This document shows positions 21,756-34,700 of a stretch of DNA of 64,000 bases, one piece after another (position 1 is the first letter of the stretch; every line of letters starts with the position of its first letter). A program made the translations under genes and the position numbers. A model generated the notes under the pieces. The model was not told the DNA's origin. It worked only from the letters and a program-made list of their open reading frames with translations, and ran no database searches. The DNA is taken from positions 186,001-250,000 of the forward strand of contig JAWZYV010012276.1 of NCBI GenBank assembly GCA_038373885.1. The letters run 5' to 3'. This DNA is from Cheiracanthium punctorium. Taxonomy: Eukaryota > Arthropoda > Arachnida > Araneae > Cheiracanthiidae.

Positions 21756-22602
21756 AAGGGAGTACATTTTCAGTTTGTTGATTTTTCTGGTGCAAGGCAC
21801 AAGGGAGTAATACTGTAAGCAGGTGCTGCCTTTTTTGGCGACTTTTAAATATTTTGTCGCCAACATCTAACCTTGATGACTTTTTTTTCTTCACCAAACA
21901 TAACAAACATATATAGGGAAAAAAATCAAAACTAAAATACACTTATCCTAACACCTTATTAAAACATTTTTACACATATTTCAAATGCAATAAAAAACAA
22001 TATGAACTTAAACAAAACACCAGCTCGGGGCTATATGTAAGTTAGAAAAAACGTAAAATACTGAAATAACGTGTGCAGAAAAATATACAGCAAAATTTCT
22101 CATAAAATGTTAAAAACACTGTGTAGAAATTATAGAAAAACACTAGAATAAACAGACAACCACCTCCCCCCCAAGAGATTTTTGGGTAAAATGTTGTTGG
22201 GTGAGTTTTGATTTTATTCTGTTTTCAGTAGTGTAAATTTAGTGTGTTTTGAAAATATTAAAATTGAATGAACCTCGGGAGAGGGGGGGAGGTAGTCTGT
22301 TTATTCTAGTGTTTTTCTATAATTTTGACTGTTCTATAATTATGACTTGTGTTTTGCTATAATTTTAACTGTTGCCAATCGCATTCCAAACTATCAATAA
22401 TTTCATTTATCTAGCATTTATCAAGGCAAAAAATCGCTCGTTTTGGCAGACCGCCGGGATAAGCGTAAGTACCAAATTTTTTTACAAAATATTTTGCCTA
22501 TTATGGAAAAGCCTTGAAATATACAGCAAAATTTTATGAGAAATTTTGCTGTATATTTTTCTGCACATGTTATTTCTGTATTTTATGTTTTTTTCTAACG
22601 TA

Positions 22603-23876
22603 CAGTATGAAACCTCTTATCTGGAAACCAGTTATCCAGAATCCTTTTTCAATCGATTAAATTCCTATTTTTTCCCCGAAAGAAAAGCAAAAGAGTTTTT
22701 TTATATTTCTTATGTTTTTTTTTTTTTTTTTTTTTTGGAGTACTACTTTTTTTTTTGAGTAGCTAGAATTTATAAAGTAAGCAATCTGGTAAGGTACTTT
22801 ATTTAATTTTTTAGTGTGTGACTAAGTTTTCAAGAAGCTATCGTACATTTACTACTTCCTCTCTAAATATGGTTATTATTTAAATATTGATCATATTAAT
22901 ATATTATTTTTCTCATATACAGTAGAACCTCGATCTGTCGTTTTTCAAGGGGTGCGTAGTAAAAAACGATGCATGCGGGAAAACGACAAATGCGGGTTAA
23001 GTCGAAATATGAAGAAAACAGTATTTATGAAAACACACAATGTATACAGTATACAAAAAATACTAAATTTGTTACCAAACTTTAAATGAAACAAATTGAA
23101 GTTCTGTAGAAATTAAGTAACACTTATTTTTAAAAAATCAGTAATTTTACATTGGGTTTTTCATTAATTTTATAATTAAACAAAAATTTTTAAGATTTAC
23201 AGTATTTTTTTTTTGTCTTTTTATGTGTATTCATATTTGTATATAAAAGTCGTACAATTTCAAATATCGTTACTGCGTAGGATAAACTGGACACTAGTGT
23301 TGGCTCAGTCTCATCGGCATGAATATTCTTCTCAGCTTCAATTATTTTCATTTTTTGCATCACATTTCTTCCATTCTTACGATACCGCACACTGCTACTT
23401 CTAAATCGGTGGAAATATAATTACTACATTTCACATCATACACATCCCAGCTGGATGTAAGAACTCTTCATCTATACCATCATCAACCCGAGATATCATA
23501 AAAGGAAGTAATTAAATTTATAAGCCATATTGTGATCCACTTGACCTTTAATTTCATTTCGGTCAGAAGAAACATTTTACAACGATGAACGCGGGAAAGC
23601 GAATTTTTGACGAACGATACATGCGGGTTTTGTTAACGTTATTTGAATACAGTTTGTGCAGGGACCGTCCAAATAAAACAACCAATACGGGAAAACGATG
23701 AATGCGGGAACAATAGATCGGGGTTCCACTGTATTAACAATTAATGTTTAATTCTAATCAAAAATAGAGAGTAACATTCATGCTACCAATCAAATCAGTA
23801 GATGTCATGTTAATCCCCAACCAGTTATCCAGAATACTCCTGGTTCCAACCATTCCGGATAACAGGTTCTATACTG
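22603..23876. mobile_element. Tigger-like non-autonomous element (outer)
   Basis: CAGTATGAAACCTCTTATC at the left and the near complement CCGGATAACAGG...ATACTG at the right, flanked by TA (22601-22602 and 23877-23878). CCAGTTATCCAGAAT words occur near both ends. It hosts a second Tigger-like element. No transposase seen. Confidence 0.8.
22920..23731. mobile_element. Tigger-like non-autonomous element (inner)
   Basis: CAGTAGAACCTCGATC at the left and GATCGGGGTTCCACTG at the right, flanked by TA. Subterminal AACGATGAATGCGGG-type words recur at both ends. Confidence 0.8.
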
Positions 23877-24668
23877 TACATATAGCCCCGAGTTAGTGTT
23901 TTGTTTATATTCATATTGTTTTTTATTGCATTTGAAATATGTGTAAAAATGTTTTAATAAGTGTATTTTACTTTTGATCTTTTTCCCTATATATGTTTGT
24001 TATGTTTATTGAGAAAAAAAAGTCACCAAGGTAAGATGTTGGCAAGAAAATAAAAGTCGCCAAAATGGAAGCACCTGCTTATGGTCTTACTCCCTTATGC
24101 CTTGCGCCAGAATCATCAACAAACTGAAAATGTAAACAAACATCAATATGTAAACAGAGCACCGGCTTCTCCATAATAGCCTAAAGCGGTTTAATCTTTA
24201 CTTGTTTCTGACTTGATCATTTTATCTCATTATGTGGGGTAAAATGATGCTAAAATTTTAATATGAATGATTCAATAAGATTTTATAATATTCTTTTTCT
24301 TATTTGTACTTACTAAATAAAAAGATAATACTTTTCCGTTATCCGAACCCTATCGAGGACGAAGCTTGGCGACACTTTTTTCTGGTAACCCATCCTGAAT
24401 CGTGCAGTGACCTTGTTTCTTTTGATAACCTTGTTTGTTTGTCCGTAGTAAGTTAGCTTGTGTTTGAAAAGCAAAGAAAAACATTTTTCTGTTTTGTATT
24501 TGTCCACCTGTTTGATTTATCAATCTTGCATAGCCCCTAGGTATTAGCAAAAGAAAGCAGATTGTGTCTTCTGCGATGCTGTTATATTCTTCCTCAAAGT
24601 TTAAGATGCATTGCCATATTTATTTTAGGGTAAAATTATACAAGCCGTTGCGCACCCCATGTAAACAC

Positions 24669-24719
24669 GGCGACAATCGCTGGAGCTTGGCAACCGCCAA
24701 GCTCCAGCGACTGTCACCA
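24669..24719. repeat. Perfect short hairpin
   Basis: CGCTGGAGCTTGGC, loop AACC, then GCCAAGCTCCAGCG: 14-bp arms, with looser pairing outward (GGCGACA / TGTCACC). Possibly one end of a fold-back element. Confidence 0.75.
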
Positions 24720-26629
24720 ACCATTTTGCACGATCAGCAAAGTATTTTAACACATTAAAATTGCACATATATTTCACTAACAAAAATATTCAAACAAAAT
24801 ACACCGTCCATATTTAAGCTAAAAAACGTCAGCAAATTCAGTAACAGGCAATTTAAAAGGAGCAAACAGTCGACCGTTTTTTAACTAAAAAAACTACAGT
24901 GGTTTAAGCTACCTAGTTGTATAGCTAATGTAAACTGGGCAAACACTGGCCCATTTTCAACTCAAAAAACATCGGTGACTTAAACAACTAGTTGTACACC
25001 TCATATAAAGTCAGTATGGTTAGAATAGCACATAAATAGCGCTTACGACAACATAAAAACATCCAATATCATTTTAAAATTCACATTAAAAACCTTGAAC
25101 ATTGCAAAGATTCATTTTAAAAAAAGCACTTACCTTTATTTTTTTTAATTAACCGCTCAGAAATGTCCCTAACACCCACTGGTTTATAACGTAACACCAG
25201 CATGCTTTCTATTATTTACTTTTATATTGACACTGCATTTCTAACAAACACACACTGGCCGATAACGTAAAACCAACATCCTCTCTTTTATTTAGCTTTA
25301 TATTCACACCCTATTTCTAACAAACACACCCACACTTTCTTTTCATACAATAACATAACGCATTTCATTCTCTTCCATCCATAACATGAAACAATTTCAA
25401 ATTCCCAAACTGACAATGTACACTTTTTTTTTATGGTTGCCAGTCAAAAATACCACGGGCAGGTAACTTCACTTTGGCGGTGCAACGCCCACCCTAGTGC
25501 CAGATTGTTCACCAATGAAACGTAAACACAAACATTGATATGTAAACAAAGCACCGGATATGGAAAATAGTTCTATTTTAGTTTAGGTGAGTGTTGGTTT
25601 AATATATATGTATTTGGACAAATATGAATTAATAGGAAATGTGGCGACGAATGAAGAATATAAAATAGATTTTTGTCAGAGTTGTTGAAGGAATTGTTTT
25701 GTAAAGTATGATTGCCTATTTATCCTATGGATGCACTATAATCCCGAAAACAAGTGGCGGCTGTCATGCAGTTTCTAATGGCTAAATAACGATCCAGGCA
25801 ATTCAGCCAGCTAGGGCCAAATTTTACCACCACGTATGTTTTGAAATTGTGTATTTTCGATAGTAGGAGTGTTTCGAAGTGAAACATGAACTATAAAAGA
25901 AATGTTGGAATTTAAAGCGGTAAAAGGTTTGAAATTTAATGAATGAGTTTCAAAACAGAGTAAAGTTATATTTGTTCGTGTGAGGAATTGACGCCACTAA
26001 ACTTTGCAAGAAAAAGCTGAAAATGTGACTATGTTTTAAAATATTTCGATTTGTGTGGAATTGTCTATTTTATGTCTTCAGGTTATAGAAAATGCTTAGT
26101 GCATTCAGTATAGCACTAAAACATCCTCGTAGATGCTCAGTGAGTAAATTAACTTGCTCAAAAAAAATTTCTGTAGGTAATTTCATTGTTGTATTGTTCG
26201 GAAATGTAAAGTGAGGTCTTGCAGATGTAGAGTCGATATCTAAAATGTTAATTGGTTTGAAAATTACTGTTTTAGTTTTAGAACAGTAATATGTTTTATT
26301 TATTGTTGATGTAAGGATTTAACATTCATTGGATTTTGTCGTGTGTAATAGTGAATCTGTTTACATTTTTAACTTTGTATTTTGTGTTAAAATGTTTGTT
26401 TTGAAGGCATTGAAAATGTTGAAGGCGAAATAAAAATCCTGTATTTCACAATGCAAAAAAATTGCCTAAATAACATTGTAGCTACTTGGCGACAAAAAAA
26501 AAATAAAAATTAAAAAAAAAAAAAATTGCCAAATTTGGCGGGGTTCAGATAACGGAAAACTACCACAAAAAATCTTTACTCTTAACTAAACAGAAATTGG
26601 AGCATTTTCTTTGCAGCCATACAGAAAAA
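24720..26629. other. Gene-free AT-rich stretch
   Basis: No coding motif. 25522-25570 repeats in direct orientation part of the inverted-repeat arm at 24126-24180 (ATATGTAAACARAGCACCGG). Confidence 0.45.
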
Positions 26630-27907
26630 TGTGTTATGTACGGGACATTATATTTTTAACTATTACTCAAAAAATATTTTATTTTATTTAAAAATTCCCA
26701 TGTTTCATTAAACCTTTCTAATAGTAGTATTATGTGAAATAAAAATAAAAAAGTAATATTTTGTCACAAACATTCAATGATAAATTTTGTTTTGTTCCAT
26801 ACTAAACAATTTTGAGCTTATTTTTTAACTAATAATATTGATGATAACTGAACAGAGCCTACCTCAGACGTATGCACCGAGTTAATGAAAAAAATGAAAC
26901 TGTATCAAAAGTATGAGTGTATGATAATTATTTGTAGCCAGCAGTTGTGTATAACATTAATGATAAATATCTTTATCTATCTTTTATGAAACCTTTAGGC
27001 AAAAACATGTTTTCAAGTCCACTCATCTCAGAAAAGGATAAAATCCTTAAAAAAAGACCTTAAATCCTTAAAAAACATGAAGTCCAATTAATAGTTAGGG
27101 ACATTTTCCAGTACCAATGGAGGAAGTAGAAGAAATTGAAGACATTATAGATGTTCTGTGACTTGTACAAAACATATATTTTAATTTTAAATGCTTACTA
27201 TTTTTTCAAATGTAGCTATGTATGAAAAATCTTAATTATGTATAATAGCAATTAAAATTTCTTAAGAAATCATTCATTACTTTGAATTATATAATTAAAC
27301 TTAAGATTGAATACAGTAATAAAGCTTATAAATTCATTAAATTAACATCTGTTTAAATTTTAGTTCATAATATCTTACATTCATGATATCTTAAAATTAA
27401 AGTTTAAGATAGCTTACGTTCATAATGTCTTAAATTCATTAAATTAACATCTGTGTTAATTTTAGTTCATAATATCTTACAGTAGTGTTACTTAAAATAA
27501 CATGTCCCGTACGTAACAAACAGTCTTCTCCTGTACATAATTTAAATAATTTACTTTCATTTATTAATGATACAGTTTTAAAAAATAATTGTAAAGTTAA
27601 TAAAGATATATATGTTTCCTTTTACCCATTACATTTATTTTTGAAAATACCTCATAAATTCAGAGCAAAATCTAAACTGAAGGTACTTTAAAAACAACTT
27701 TTTGTGCTGTCCCGTATGTAGCAAAACTTTATTAATAAATTTTTAAAAAAAAACTATTTGATCCAACAAAAAGAAACTTCATAGGAATTTAGTTGAGGTG
27801 GAATATAAACATTAAAAGTAGTTGCAAACTTCCTCATTTATATTTTGATATTGCAAAATGTACAAGTATGTTAAAATTTTGCTGTGAAATGTCCCGTATA
27901 TAACACA
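26630..27907. mobile_element. DNA-transposon-like element with TGTCCCGTA ends
   Basis: TGTGTTATGTACGGGACATT at the left and its near-exact complement at 27888-27907. Internal copies of TGTCCCGTACGTAACA lie at about 27504 and 27707. A segment of about 55 bp (TAAATTCATTAAATTAACAT ...) is duplicated at 27330 and 27432. No convincing ORF, and the superfamily is unknown. Confidence 0.6.
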
Positions 27908-28207
27908 TGAATACTGCGGAATGAACCTGATGCAAATAGATGATGCCTCTGCTAAGAAACCCTTTTCACACTGCTGACCAACATAAAATACCATCCCTTC
28001 TTTTTGCATACTATTAATAACTAATCACAGCCCACTTTAGAGTAGATTGTCAGTAGCTTGTTGTAGTTTACAATTTGATTAGCTTATATTAAAGCTTAGT
28101 AAAATCATAAAATTTGATAAAAAGTAGCCATATCAAGGTATGATTATAAGTCCACTCTATCTGCACAAATATCATGCATACAAATGTTTCGCTCACATGT
28201 GATTTCA

Positions 28208-28241
<34 letters not shown>

Positions 28242-28454
28242 GTCTCATCCCTCTGTATATAAAAAAAAAAGTCATATTTAGCAGTGTGAGACTTTTAAAA
28301 ATTTAGCATGAAAACTGACTTGACTTGTAAAGAGAGCATATTTGTCGTAACAAAAGTTTTACACATTGAGCATTTATAACTGAACAATATGATTTTGTTT
28401 ATAATTCATGTATTACTTATTTAAATGTGTTTAACAGTTTTGAAAATATACATA

Positions 28455-29237
28455 CAGTGAAACCTCTCTGAGCGGCCACCCCACCGTACCGAGAATATTT
28501 GGCCGCTCAGAGGGGAATGGCTGCTCTCAAGTGTTTTTATTTACTATTATAAGATAATATAAACAAGTCTGGCACATATTCCTTATTTAAAATGAAATAT
28601 AAAGCTTATCTAAAGAGCTTTCTATTTCATTCTTAAGAGCTTTATATTTCATTCTTCTAATCTTTAATGCTTTCTTATGTTTTTTGAAAAAATGATACAA
28701 TTTGTGTCCGTGTGCAAGTTTTTACTTTTCTCTGAAACAACCTTTTTTTCTAGTTTGTTTTTTACTTTAAAAATCAGATCTCTAACCACTTAGTTGTTAA
28801 GTTTGTAACCGCTTCGGAATTTTCAATAATTTCATCGATTTTCCCTAAAGTCGCTTGTGTTGAAAGTTTAGCTTGCTCGCCATTACAAACATCGGGAAAT
28901 TCCTCATGAGGGACGGAATTGGTGCCTGAAAGGGGCAAAAATTGATTTGTGGGACAACTTCAACGAGAATACAAAAGAGATAACAGATTCAATTCCAGTT
29001 ATTCCTGGGACTTATTTTCGACCATAAACGTGACCTTGAGTTTTTCTGCTCAAAATTACAACATGGAGTAGTAGAATTTCCCGAAAAATGAGATGGGTGA
29101 TCCCAATCGGTGGCCATTTAGAGGGGGTCGGGTGGCCGCTGATAGAGGTTATTTTAACATTAAGTCTATGAGTCAAAAAATCCGTGCCATGAAAAATTGG
29201 CCGTTTAGAGGGGTGACCGCTCGGAGAGCTTTCACTG
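28455..29237. mobile_element. Tigger-like non-autonomous element
   Basis: CAGTGAAACCTCTCTGAGCG at the left and GCTCGGAGAGCTTTCACTG at the right, flanked by TA (28453-28454 and 29238-29239). Orphan right ends of the same family are at 29820-29854 and 51220-51252. Confidence 0.8.
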
Positions 29238-29309
29238 TATAAGAAAATGCAGGAATATTGTAAAATTACTGTAACACCTACCATAAAAACATTATTCTAT
29301 TGCATTTAA

Positions 29310-29361
29310 AGAAAGAAAATTAATAAATGCATTATTCTATTGCATTTATTAATTTTCTTTC
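29310..29361. repeat. Hairpin of 21-bp arms
   Basis: GAAAGAAAATTAATAAATGC and its complement flank a TATTCTAT-containing loop. AT-rich, so function is uncertain. Confidence 0.6.
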
Positions 29362-30583
29362 TATTAAAAAAATTTTCTTTTGGTAGTGAAAAAACAAATG
29401 TGTTAGTTATATTGGGGACAATAAAGTAGCAAAGAGGACAAATGTTTATAAAACGAGAATGTAATATAACCTCAGAAATCAGTTTTTTAAAATTTATTTC
29501 TCGCAGACATCAACGGGTACATCAAACTGATAAAATATTCTGTCTCCTTTTATTTTATATCTCCTGTCTTAATATGTAATCTAATTTATCTCCTGTCTTT
29601 TTAAACATGGGTTAACACGTATGTGTTACCAATACCATGGTAAAACAGTGGACAAAATGAAATGAAAAATGAGCCTTGTGTTTACACTTTTAATCGAAAT
29701 TATGTTAAGTGACATGTGTGGATTGTTTCATTTTATTGATACTTGTGATTTAATAATTGATAGACATAGAAGAAAAAGCACACTTACTTTAATAAATCAC
29801 TTATGTTTTCAAAATCTAACTAGAGGGGTAGCCGCTTGGAGAGTTTTCACTTTACTTAAAATTCAGTGATTCATTTGTGCTAGCTCTATATAATGCATAG
29901 TGATGCAGTCAGAACTTACTTTTTTTTTTGGGGGGGGGAGGAGGTTTCATCCTCACATTAATAGGTAGATAAATTAAATAAAACTTAATAGCTGCTAATT
30001 AGATATAAATAAACCCTGAAAATGTAGTATTTGTACAAACTAGAAAATATTACACAATGTAAGGTGGCAGATTTTGAGGAATGTATCCACTCCTTTTGAC
30101 GCACTAAACATAATGCATACTCTGTAACTTACAGGATCATCTCATCCCAGTGGCAGAAAGTTTTATAGCTGTCTGCGACAAGCTTTCAGAGTTTCATAAT
30201 CAGTCTGCAAAATTTTGCGTGTAATTTTAGTGGATAATTCATACATAAAACCAGCAATTTTCAACCACTGCTGTTAAATAGTGTTGACTCTAGAGAAAAA
30301 AAAAAGTCCGCCGTGGAAAAATTAAAAAAGGACAGTCTGTTAGCAAAAAGGGTACTTGAGTTCCCTGAAAAAGTATAGGTAGATAGCATATTACAGAAAA
30401 CTGGTTTAAAACGATCTGAAAAGGACTAGGGCTTATCCCCAAAACTTGTAGGGTTGTAATGTGTGTTTTGACTTACGGTGCATAGTTCTTTCTTTCTTTC
30501 TTTTTTTTTTTTTTCAGAGTCATATACAAACTTTGTATTGCATTCTTGCGCAAACTTTGTATTTGTTCTTCCTCTTATACACA

Positions 30584-30743
30584 CATGGGCACCGGCAGCA
30601 TAGTGCAAGGGGGGGCACTTGCCCCCCTGGATTATTGTATTCGGTGTTTTCCCTTGCTTTTTTGTTCTTTTCCACATGGTAACCAAACGTTGAAGTAGTC
30701 TTTGCCCCCTCCCCCCCTGGGAAATATTCTGGCGATGCCCATG
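30584..30743. mobile_element. 160-bp hAT-like MITE, copy A
   Basis: Ends CATGGGCACCGGCAG and CTGGCGATGCCCATG; the flanks TATACACA and TACACACA differ at one base. It is a close relative of the element at 49208-49363 with a perfect duplication. Short ORFs across it are artefacts of the repeat. Confidence 0.8.
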
Positions 30744-32209
30744 TACACACACACTCTTCTAGTTTGATATTTGCCCATTCATGAAACGTGAATATAAGTT
30801 GTAGCAAATATAAATATAAATCAAAAACATTTTAACTCACAGAATTTGCAAAAGGTAAGAAACAATGTTTAAATAATTTTAATTTTTTTTGTGGCATGCT
30901 AATTAAGTCCCTTTAAGGAAATAGTTTACCATATCAGCATTTTTTTAAAAACTATAGTACAAATGATAAACTGGATGCATTTCAATGTTCAACTAATAGT
31001 ACATTTTGAAAAATAAATTTCTTTAGACTGCACATTTAAGTAAAAATTTTAAAAAGTTTAAAAATCTGATTTTTAAAAAATCTCTACTACTTAAAAAAAA
31101 ATAAAGATTTTTGTCCAATTAAAAAAAAAAAGGATTTGAAATATATATTACACAAGGCTGTGCAGGGATTTTCAGATATATCTAATATTACGTCTAATTT
31201 CATTAAAAAAAAAAAAAAAAAAAAAACCTTCCGGAATTATTTATAAAAAAATTTTTTTTTTTTTTTTTTTTTGAAAGCAAAATAAGCTTAAATTGATAAT
31301 AGTTTATTCTAAGAATAACCTAATTGTTAGACTATGACAATTTGTTTTCTGAAGACTTACTCTCCCAGAATTACTTTACCTTTGCTTTAATTTTTTTTTC
31401 TTCATTTAGTAAAATGTTAAAATTTTTCAAAATTTCAGAAGATATGATTTGTATATTTAGAATACCAAATCTTATCAATAGTCTGAATTACCTAATTCTG
31501 AAATTACTCCACTCTTTTTTTTATAAGCAAAAGAGCGGCGTAATAAGGGGGGGGGGGTTGGTGGTCCGCAAAAGCGGCAAGATAAAAGCAAAGATAAGCA
31601 ACCGGAGAATATTGACAATTAAATCCAGCGCAGACTTGAGTGCGATTGCCGTATGCTGCAGGATATGAGGCAAGAGGGGAGTTTTTTAATGGTCAATTTG
31701 CACGTGCACGCTTTGTAAAAGGGGAGGAGCAGTGCAGGGTCGAAAATTTATAGGCTCTTAATGACTAGTCGAGATTCGCCAACAAAGGATAACCCGTGAA
31801 ACCACAAAAGCACGCCAAACATACAATGGGGACATTTTTCTCAGCAATCAGTCTTTGAGATACGAAAAAATACATTGAGTACCGAATATGAAAAAATACA
31901 GCGAGTTCCGTACTAGCGTACGGAAACACGCTGAAGTCTGCTCTGGCCTTTAGTAGAATGCGGCAGAAAACGGAAGGACTGCACCGGGCACAAATAACCC
32001 CAGCTACACCGATGAAGCAAAATGTCACTAATATGCTTAATTTTGGCAAAATATAATATATTTCAAGTGCTCTATTCGCAAAATGTCTCAAATCACCCAA
32101 TTTTCAGATCAATTTCTGGAAGTCCCACTTAATTTCAGAATCGCACAACGTAGTTTTGCTAAGACACTTTTTATATCATTCGAAGTTATTTATGGTTAGT
32201 AAATATCTG
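30744..32209. other. Gene-free stretch before the zinc-finger array
   Basis: It contains long A and T runs (31200-31275) and a G run near 31546. A minus-strand ORF at 31765-32100 has hydrophobic patches but no motif I recognise. No duplication homologous to the zinc-finger units begins before about 32210. Confidence 0.4.
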
Positions 32210-32350
32210 TAATAATTACTATTAAAAAAACAATAATTTTTTTTTCTGATTTATCTCAGATATTCGCTTCATACTTTGGCATAACTGCTTCCACACAGAG
32301 AAGAGATATCACTGCTGTAAAGTTTTTATCATAAAAAATAATTTCATCAG

Positions 32351-33280
32351 ATGGCATTGAATAATCATCTCCAGCATTTCACTGAAGAGAAACCGCATGT
32401 GTGTGAAGAGTCTCATGAAGAATTTTCTGAAGAGAAAATCTTTAGTAATCATCAACACTCTCTCTTAAAAGAAAAACCATATGTGTGTGATGTATGCAAG
32501 AAAGCCTTTTCTTGGCAACTATGCTTTAAAATTCATCTCCGCAGTCATACAGGAGAAAAACCATATGTGTGTGATCTGTGTAAAAAAGCATTTTCTGTAA
32601 AGCAAAACTTGAATGATCATCTCCGTATTCACACAGGAGAGAAACCCTATGTGTGTGGTGTGTGTCAGAAAGCATTTTCCAAAAGGAATACCTTAAACAA
32701 TCATCTCCTCACTCACACAGGAGAAAAACCATATGTATGTGGTGTGTGTCAGAAAGCATTTTCCAAAAGGAATACCTTAAACAATCATCTCCTCACTCAC
32801 ACAGGAGAAAAACCATATGTATGTGATCTATGTAAAAAAGCATTTCCTGTAAAGCAAAAATTGAAAAATCATCTCCGTACTTACACAGGAGAGAAACCCT
32901 ATGTGTGTGATGAATGTCAGAAAGCATTTTCGTATAAGAATAGCTTAATCAAACATCTCCTCACTCACACAGGAAAGAAACCATATGTATGCGATGTATG
33001 TCAGAAAGCATTTTCCCAAAAAAAAACCTTAAACAATCATCTCCTCACTCACACTGGAGAGAAACTGTTTAAATGTGATTTGTGTCAAAAAGCATTTTCC
33101 AGGAAGGATACCTTAACTGTTCATCTTCACACACACATAGGAGAGAAATTGTATGTGTGTGATTTGTGTAAGAAAGCATTTTCTTCAAAGAAATATTTGA
33201 ATAGACATCTCCTCACTCATACAGAAGAGAAGGCTTATGTGTGTGATAAAAGCATTTTCCAGGCAAAGTATGTTGAATGA
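32351..33280 (+). CDS. C2H2 zinc-finger protein, unit 1 (9 fingers)
   Basis: ATG at 32351 is preceded 12 bases upstream by an in-frame TAA, so it is the first possible start in this exon. The 309-residue product opens with MALNNHLQHFTEEKPHVCEE and a degenerate finger (second Cys replaced). Nine TGEKPYVC-linked fingers follow from about residue 43. Fingers 3 and 4 are identical in protein. Finger 5 has its last His changed to Tyr (HLRTY). The array ends in AYVCDKSIFQAKYVE, a frameshifted finger shared with the other units. A T-rich tract ending TCTGATTTATCTCAG near 32260 could be a 3' splice site, in which case an upstream exon may supply the true start. Expected role is nuclear DNA binding; the target is unknown. 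Confidence 0.75.
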   Translation: MALNNHLQHFTEEKPHVCEESHEEFSEEKIFSNHQHSLLKEKPYVCDVCKKAFSWQLCFKIHLRSHTGEKPYVCDLCKKAFSVKQNLNDHLRIHTGEKPYVCGVCQKAFSKRNTLNNHLLTHTGEKPYVCGVCQKAFSKRNTLNNHLLTHTGEKPYVCDLCKKAFPVKQKLKNHLRTYTGEKPYVCDECQKAFSYKNSLIKHLLTHTGKKPYVCDVCQKAFSQKKTLNNHLLTHTGEKLFKCDLCQKAFSRKDTLTVHLHTHIGEKLYVCDLCKKAFSSKKYLNRHLLTHTEEKAYVCDKSIFQAKYVE

Positions 33281-33412
33281 TCACCTCTGTACTCGCATAC
33301 GAGAGAAACCCTATTTTTGTGATGTCTTTATAGAAAATCCTTTTTCGCATACAAGTTTGAAAAGTCTTCTCCACACTTACACTGGACAGAAACCATATAC
33401 AGAACTCAAGTA
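33247..33412 (+). pseudogene. Frameshifted 3' fingers of unit 1
   Basis: In another frame the sequence reads AFSRQSMLNDHLCTRIREKP, then YFCDV and HTYTGQKPYTELK. These are relics of at least two further fingers lost through a frameshift after YVCD. The same damage is present in units 2 and 3. Confidence 0.65.
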
Positions 33413-34600
33413 AATACTTGAGAGAAAAGATTTGTAAAATATGTACATTAGTAGCTGTATTGTCACTTTTCACACATAAAGAGTATATTCACTGCTTTAT
33501 CTCTCTTTTAAGAAATGCATAACCTTTTAATAAGTTTACTAAACTAGAAAGTTTTAATGGTATTAAAATTTTTACCAAGCTGTCTTATTAATTACTTAAC
33601 TTTAAAATTTGTAAAAAAATTTCCAATTTAACAACTAAATGTCCTGCACTTACCCTTACCTAAAATATGCAAGAATGCTCAAAGCTGTATTAGATTAATA
33701 AATTGCTCTTTGTTCATTAGTAATTAATTTTGTTGTTTTTTTTTTTTTAATAGTATTTAAGTGTCAGATTTTGAGGTGTGTTTAACCCACCCCATTAAGA
33801 TGCAACAATGGTAAAAGCATACACTGTGAATAACAGGATCATATACTCATGTTTGTGTTTACAGCCTAGCTCTGTAAAAAGTGTAGTTTAACGTCTATTC
33901 TCTCTTAGAGAGTGTATGTGCAAATGCCACTCCTGAAGTGTCACTCTAATCGCTCACTTTTCAGTTTAACTTTATAAATTGTAAATTAAAATGTTTATCC
34001 TAAAAAATAATAATACTGTATAGCAGTAACTTATTAGATATTCTTAGACATGCTGGTGCATTTAATTTTACCTTTTACCTAAAATGTGCAAGACTGTTTA
34101 AAGCTGTGTTGGATTAATAAATTACTTTTTTTTTCACAAATAAATAATTTTCTTTTCTCTTTTAATAGTACTTAATTTTTTTTTTTTTACTTCTTTATCT
34201 TTCTAGGTAGTTGTCATTAGCTGGAGGGTTTTATTATTATTATTGCTGACAGTTTTATCCCTTGATTCTGCAAAGTTACTCAGTTAGCCAAGTAAGGAAT
34301 GCACACAATCGAAATAATTTTATTTGTCTGACTTTGCTGTATGTCTTCGATGAAGGGATGGTAGTGAAAATGAATTATGAAACTGTTTTCATAATCTTAT
34401 ACTACAGCACAGCTACAGCATGTAAATAACAGTAATTACAGAGTTTTTTATGTATTCTCTTCACTCCAAAATATATTATTCGTGGTGAAGCATACCGAAA
34501 TATTCAATCTAATAATTTTTCTTTGCAATGGAACTGTATAAATATTATGATATTGTGGATAAAATTACTATTAAAAAAACGATAATTTTTTTTTTCTGAT
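33413..34600 (+). other. Shared 3' flank of zinc-finger units
   Basis: No ORF of note. It aligns with 35850-36490 plus 38324-38870 and includes AATAAATTGCTC near 33699, a possible poly(A) signal, and the empty target of the retroelement near 34070. Confidence 0.55.
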
Positions 34601-34700
34601 TTATCTCAGATATTCGCTTCATACTTTGGCATAACTGCTTCCACACAGAGAAGAGATATCACTGCTGTAAAGTTTTTACCAGAAAGAATAATTTCATCAG

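Larger units (their letters stand above)
21476..24184. repeat. Long inverted repeat with arms of about 390 bp, split by later insertions
   Basis: The left arm runs through 21476-22105. The right arm is 24184-23879 continuing into 22600-22513. The arms align base by base over long stretches (for example around 21890-22030 versus 24050-23890). The left arm is interrupted by the 195-bp element at 21561-21755 and a 44-base local duplication. The right arm is interrupted by the Tigger-like element at 22603-23876. Without these the arm lengths agree at about 390 bp. Confidence 0.75.

Noticed and set aside
30426..30807. Overlapping ORFs with shared text GGGARLLQR/GGRGQRLLQR also seen at 49152
   Set aside because: They are produced by the two copies of a 156-160-bp MITE.
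31765..32100. 111-codon minus-strand ORF with hydrophobic stretches
   Set aside because: No recognisable family, no splice or promoter context, and the composition fits chance translation.
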